Source of the DNA: CAZMGD01 sp964565705
GTDB taxonomy: Bacteria > Actinomycetota > Acidimicrobiia > Acidimicrobiales > Ilumatobacteraceae
DNA length: 15,898 bases
Direction of reading: 5' to 3'
Assembly (NCBI GenBank): GCA_964565705.1
Contig: CAZMGD010000100.1
Coordinates: forward strand, 1 to 15,898
Shown: in pieces, positions 13,517 through 15,898 of the stretch
Numbering within the stretch: the first letter of the stretch is position 1
Layout: every line of letters starts with the position of its first letter
Position numbers and translations under genes: made by a program
Notes under the pieces: model-generated
Database searches by the model: none
Told to the model about the DNA's origin: nothing
What the model saw: the letters and a program-made list of their open reading frames with translations, nothing else

Positions 13517-14643
13517 CCATGCGTCTGTACGACACGGCGCGGCGGTCCGTGGTGCCGTTCGCTCCTGCCGGCGACACCGCGCTCATCTACACGTGTGGCA
13601 TCACGCCGTACGACGCCACGCACCTCGGGCATGCGGCCACCTACCTCGCCTACGACGTGCTGCAGCGCCGTCTGCTCGACCTCGGTTACGGGGTGCGCTG
13701 CGTGCGCAACGTCACCGACGTCGATGATCCGCTGTTCGCCAAGGCGCGCGAACTCGGCATCCACTACCTCGATCTCGCCGCCGGCGAGGAGTCTCGCTTC
13801 GAGCGCGACATGCAGGCGCTCAACATGCTGCCCGTGGCCTCGGCCCCGCGGGCCTCGTCGGCGATCGCCGACATCCGTGGCTTCATCGGCATGGTGCTCG
13901 ACAGCGGCCACGCCTACGAGGTCGGCGGCGCCGTGTACTTCTCGGTCGGCAGCTTCGAGGGCTTCGGTACGGTGAGCAACTACTCCGAGGAGGAGATGAT
14001 CGCGTACGCCCGCGAGCGTGGCGGCGACGTCGACAACCCGGACAAGCGCCATCCGCTCGACTTCGTGCTGTGGCAGCCGTCGGCGCCCGACGAACCCTCG
14101 TGGGACACGATGTGGGGGCCGGGCCGCCCGGGCTGGCACATCGAGTGCAGCGCGCTGGCGCTGCGCGAGCTCGGAACGACGATCGACCTGCACGGCGGCG
14201 GCACCGACTTGATCTTCCCCCACCACGAGTGCGAGCGCGCCCAGAGCGAGTCCGCCACCGGCGAGACGTTCGTGCGCCACTGGATGCACACGGCGATGGT
14301 GTGGAAAGACGGCCAGAAGATGTCGAAGAGCCTCGGCAACCTCGTGTTCGTGGACGCCCTCCGCACCGAATGGGACCCGCGGGCGATCCGCCTGGCGATC
14401 ATCGAGCACCACTACCGCAACGAGTGGGAGTGGGACGAGGGCATCATGGCTCGGGCTGCGGCGCGGCTCGAGCGCTGGAAGACAGCCGGCGATGCGGAGG
14501 GCGACGACGGTGTGCTCGATGCCGTGCGCGATCGCCTGGACGACGACCTCGACACACCGGGAGCGCTGGCCGTGATCGACGACGCTGCGGCCGCGGGTCA
14601 CGATGTCCGCAGTGGCGCGGCGCTGCTCGGCATCGACCTGTAG
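13513..14643 (+). CDS. mshC: Mycothiol ligase MshC (Cys:GlcN-Ins ligase)
   Basis: 376 aa, ATG 13513 overlapping the npdG stop as ATGA. MshC uses ATP to join cysteine to GlcN-inositol, the penultimate step of mycothiol synthesis. It is a class I cysteinyl-tRNA synthetase homologue, and the features here favour MshC: CGITPYDATHLGH (28-40) where CysRS has CGPTVY, plus NVTDVDDPLF and GRPGWHIECSALAL. Zinc ligands are C28, C212 and H237 in FPHHE, with the last two 25 residues apart as in mycobacterial MshC. KMSKS is at 269-273. The protein is shorter than the roughly 410 aa of mycobacterial MshC, mainly at the N-terminus and in loops, and lacks the tRNA anticodon-binding extension of CysRS. Other mycothiol genes are not in the window. 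Confidence 0.93.
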   Translation: MTMRLYDTARRSVVPFAPAGDTALIYTCGITPYDATHLGHAATYLAYDVLQRRLLDLGYGVRCVRNVTDVDDPLFAKARELGIHYLDLAAGEESRFERDMQALNMLPVASAPRASSAIADIRGFIGMVLDSGHAYEVGGAVYFSVGSFEGFGTVSNYSEEEMIAYARERGGDVDNPDKRHPLDFVLWQPSAPDEPSWDTMWGPGRPGWHIECSALALRELGTTIDLHGGGTDLIFPHHECERAQSESATGETFVRHWMHTAMVWKDGQKMSKSLGNLVFVDALRTEWDPRAIRLAIIEHHYRNEWEWDEGIMARAAARLERWKTAGDAEGDDGVLDAVRDRLDDDLDTPGALAVIDDAAAAGHDVRSGAALLGIDL

Positions 14644-14674
14644 CCCCAGCTCCTCGGTCCGCGGTCACGCTCCG

Positions 14675-14703
14675 TTCATCGACCCGCGCGCTGGGTGCAA
14701 CCT
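14675..14703 (+). promoter_or_regulatory. Weak candidate promoter before the acyltransferase gene
   Basis: TTCATC (14675-14680) and CAACCT (14698-14703) are 17 bp apart in the 70-bp gap between mshC and the acyltransferase. Each is only a partial match to the consensus hexamers. Transcription would start near 14710, almost at the ATG at 14714. The gene may equally be read through from npdG-mshC. Confidence 0.25.
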
Positions 14704-14713
14704 ATGAGGAGTA

Positions 14714-15532
14714 ATGTCCGCGGCGTGCGGTCGGAGCGTTGGGCCGGGCAGCGGCAACGGGGAGCGGAGCGTGCGGGCTGAGGGCGGAGGCAGAGCGCAG
14801 GCGCGAGCACGCGTCGTCATGCGTCCTGTCGCCCGATTGCTGTGGGACATCGAGCTCGAGGGCTTCGAGCGGTTGCCCCGTGAAGGCCCAGCGATCCTGT
14901 GCCCGAACCACATCAGCTTCCTCGATTCGGCGTTCTTGATGCTGTCGGTGCCGCGCACGATCAGCTTCGTCGGCAAGGCCGAGTACATGGATTCGTGGAA
15001 GACCAAGTTCATCTTCCCGGCGATGGGGATGATCCCGATCGACCGCCGCGGCGGCGACAAGAGCGCCGCCGCGCTGGAGACGGCCAAGCGGGTGCTGCGG
15101 CGGGGCGAGCTGTTCGGCATCTTCCCGGAGGGCACGCGAAGCCGTACCGGGATGCTGCACAAGGGTCGCACCGGCGCGGCCCGCCTGGCATTGGAGATCG
15201 GGTGTCCGATCTTTCCGGTCGGCATCATCGGCACCGATGCGATCCAGCCGCCCGATGCCAAGCTGCCCAAGGTGCGCAAGTCCTGCACCATCCGCATCGG
15301 CCGCCCGATCCGCCCCGATCGGTACCTGCGCCGGAACGGCGACGCGCAACTGGTTCCGCGCCAGATGATCGACGAGGTGATGTTCGAGATCCGGTCGCTG
15401 ACCGGCCAGGAGTACGTCAATGCGTACGCCGGCAAGACCACAGCGTCCGGGATCGTGCCCGAGGCGGCTCGCGTCGCCAACGTGGCCGAAGCGGAGCCGG
15501 AGGACGCGACCCCGGTGCTGGCGAGCCGCTGA
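14714..15532 (+). CDS. plsC: 1-acyl-sn-glycerol-3-phosphate acyltransferase family protein
   Basis: 272 aa from ATG 14714. The family moves an acyl chain onto lysophosphatidic acid or related acceptors at the inner face of the membrane. The acyltransferase signature NHISFLD has catalytic H66 and D71; the acceptor-site motif FPEGTRS is at 137-143, and FPVGIIGTD follows at 167-175. FVGKAEYMDSWKTKFIFPAMGMIPIDR is also typical. The start is uncertain. GAGGAG (14706-14711) is only two bases from ATG 14714, and the first 35 residues are Gly/Arg/Ala-rich and unlike the family; ATG 14819 (residue 36) would start at MRPVARLLWDIELEG, the usual beginning. The C-terminal 40 residues are a variable Ala/Glu-rich tail. 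PlsC is the best name, but a related acyltransferase cannot be excluded. It ends 12 bases from the convergent PPOX gene. Confidence 0.88.
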   Translation: MSAACGRSVGPGSGNGERSVRAEGGGRAQARARVVMRPVARLLWDIELEGFERLPREGPAILCPNHISFLDSAFLMLSVPRTISFVGKAEYMDSWKTKFIFPAMGMIPIDRRGGDKSAAALETAKRVLRRGELFGIFPEGTRSRTGMLHKGRTGAARLALEIGCPIFPVGIIGTDAIQPPDAKLPKVRKSCTIRIGRPIRPDRYLRRNGDAQLVPRQMIDEVMFEIRSLTGQEYVNAYAGKTTASGIVPEAARVANVAEAEPEDATPVLASR

Positions 15533-15544
15533 AGCCAGCGATGG

Positions 15545-15898
15545 TCAGCAGCCGATCCACGGACCGACGCCGCTGATCCGTTCGATCGCGACGCGAATCA
15601 CGACGCCCGACGGCGAGTCGCGCAGCGCCAGCGGATGCCGCTCGAGGCCCAGGTACTTCTGCGCCAGCTGATCCATCAGCAACGGATCAGGTTCGGGATC
15701 GATGGAGGCTCTGCCCCGAACCACCAGGTGGCGCTGGAAGCCGCGCTCGTTGCGTTCGACGTCTTCGATCGACAGCACGATGCGGTCGTCGCGGGCCAGG
15801 TTCCGCGCCTTTCGACTCGTCGCGTCGGTCCCGAACAGGATCTCGTCGCCACGGGCGATCATCCAGACCACCGACACCTGCGGTGTGCCGTCGGGGTT
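15545..15898 (-). CDS. PPOX-class F420-dependent oxidoreductase, N-terminus beyond window
   Basis: The frame enters from the right edge and ends at TGA 15547-15545, giving 117 residues; the true start lies beyond the window. The visible start NPDGTPQVSVVWMIARGDEILFGT, then SRKARNLARDDRIVLSIED and RHLVVRGRASID, is the split beta-barrel pattern of the pyridoxamine-5'-phosphate-oxidase-like superfamily, in the form that binds F420 (or FMN) in actinobacteria. In this group R-K-x-x-N-L contacts the cofactor phosphate region. Members reduce diverse substrates such as biliverdin, or have unknown targets. The F420 reductase gene nearby supports the F420 assignment, but FMN use cannot be ruled out from sequence alone. 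Confidence 0.85.
   Translation of the reverse strand, partial: NPDGTPQVSVVWMIARGDEILFGTDATSRKARNLARDDRIVLSIEDVERNERGFQRHLVVRGRASIDPEPDPLLMDQLAQKYLGLERHPLALRDSPSGVVIRVAIERISGVGPWIGC

Noticed and set aside
13513..14643. Cysteinyl-tRNA synthetase
   Set aside because: CGITPYDATH replaces CGPTVY and the tRNA-binding C-terminal extension is missing; MshC fits better.

Overview
The window is GC-rich, densely coded and reads as an actinobacterial chromosome. Its marker genes are a Bpa/PafE proteasome activator (left edge), an InhA-type enoyl-ACP reductase, a mycothiol ligase MshC, an F420:NADP oxidoreductase and a probable F420-dependent PPOX flavoprotein (right edge). Mycothiol plus F420 plus a proteasome activator points to Actinomycetota. 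The Thr/Asp-rich lipoproteins and gene mix suggest a deep lineage such as Acidimicrobiia, but that placement is inference.

Layout. (1) 1-227 is the 3' end of bpa, followed by a short hairpin. (2) 355-3675 is a two-gene operon of P-loop ATPases (383 and 701 aa) whose stop and start codons share one base. Its promoter contains two copies of an 18-bp dyad, TACGG-N8-CCGTA, one in the -35/-10 spacer and one just downstream of the -10. The second protein looks like a STAND-type ATPase with a winged helix and a long helical C-terminal region. No known function is recognised; this is the best candidate for an undescribed system. (3) 3676-3886 is a spacer holding five TCCACA (DnaA-box core) motifs at 11, 21, 11 and 22 bp intervals, then dnaE (3887-7420), the replicative polymerase alpha subunit with an intact PHP proofreading site. 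(4) 7538-8799 holds a conserved-type hypothetical protein overlapped by a nitroreductase that probably uses a CTG start. (5) On the minus strand, reading from 12718 to 8806, are fabI, a DUF255/DsbH-thioredoxin protein and a lipoprotein, all joined by ATGA overlaps, then a second lipoprotein. The two lipoproteins appear to be tandem paralogues with a conserved cysteine pair. (6) Divergent from fabI on the plus strand are npdG (F420 reductase) and mshC, joined by ATGA, then a plsC-like acyltransferase. (7) A 5'-truncated F420/PPOX-type gene on the minus strand runs off the right end.

The genes cover replication (dnaE), lipid synthesis (fabI, plsC), redox cofactors (npdG, mshC, nitroreductase, PPOX) and cell-envelope lipoproteins. 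Translational coupling by ATGA or TGATG overlaps is frequent, and the two convergent gene pairs have only 6 and 12 bp between stop codons. No RNA gene, CRISPR array, insertion sequence or phage gene was seen, and no gene-free stretch exceeds 300 bp.
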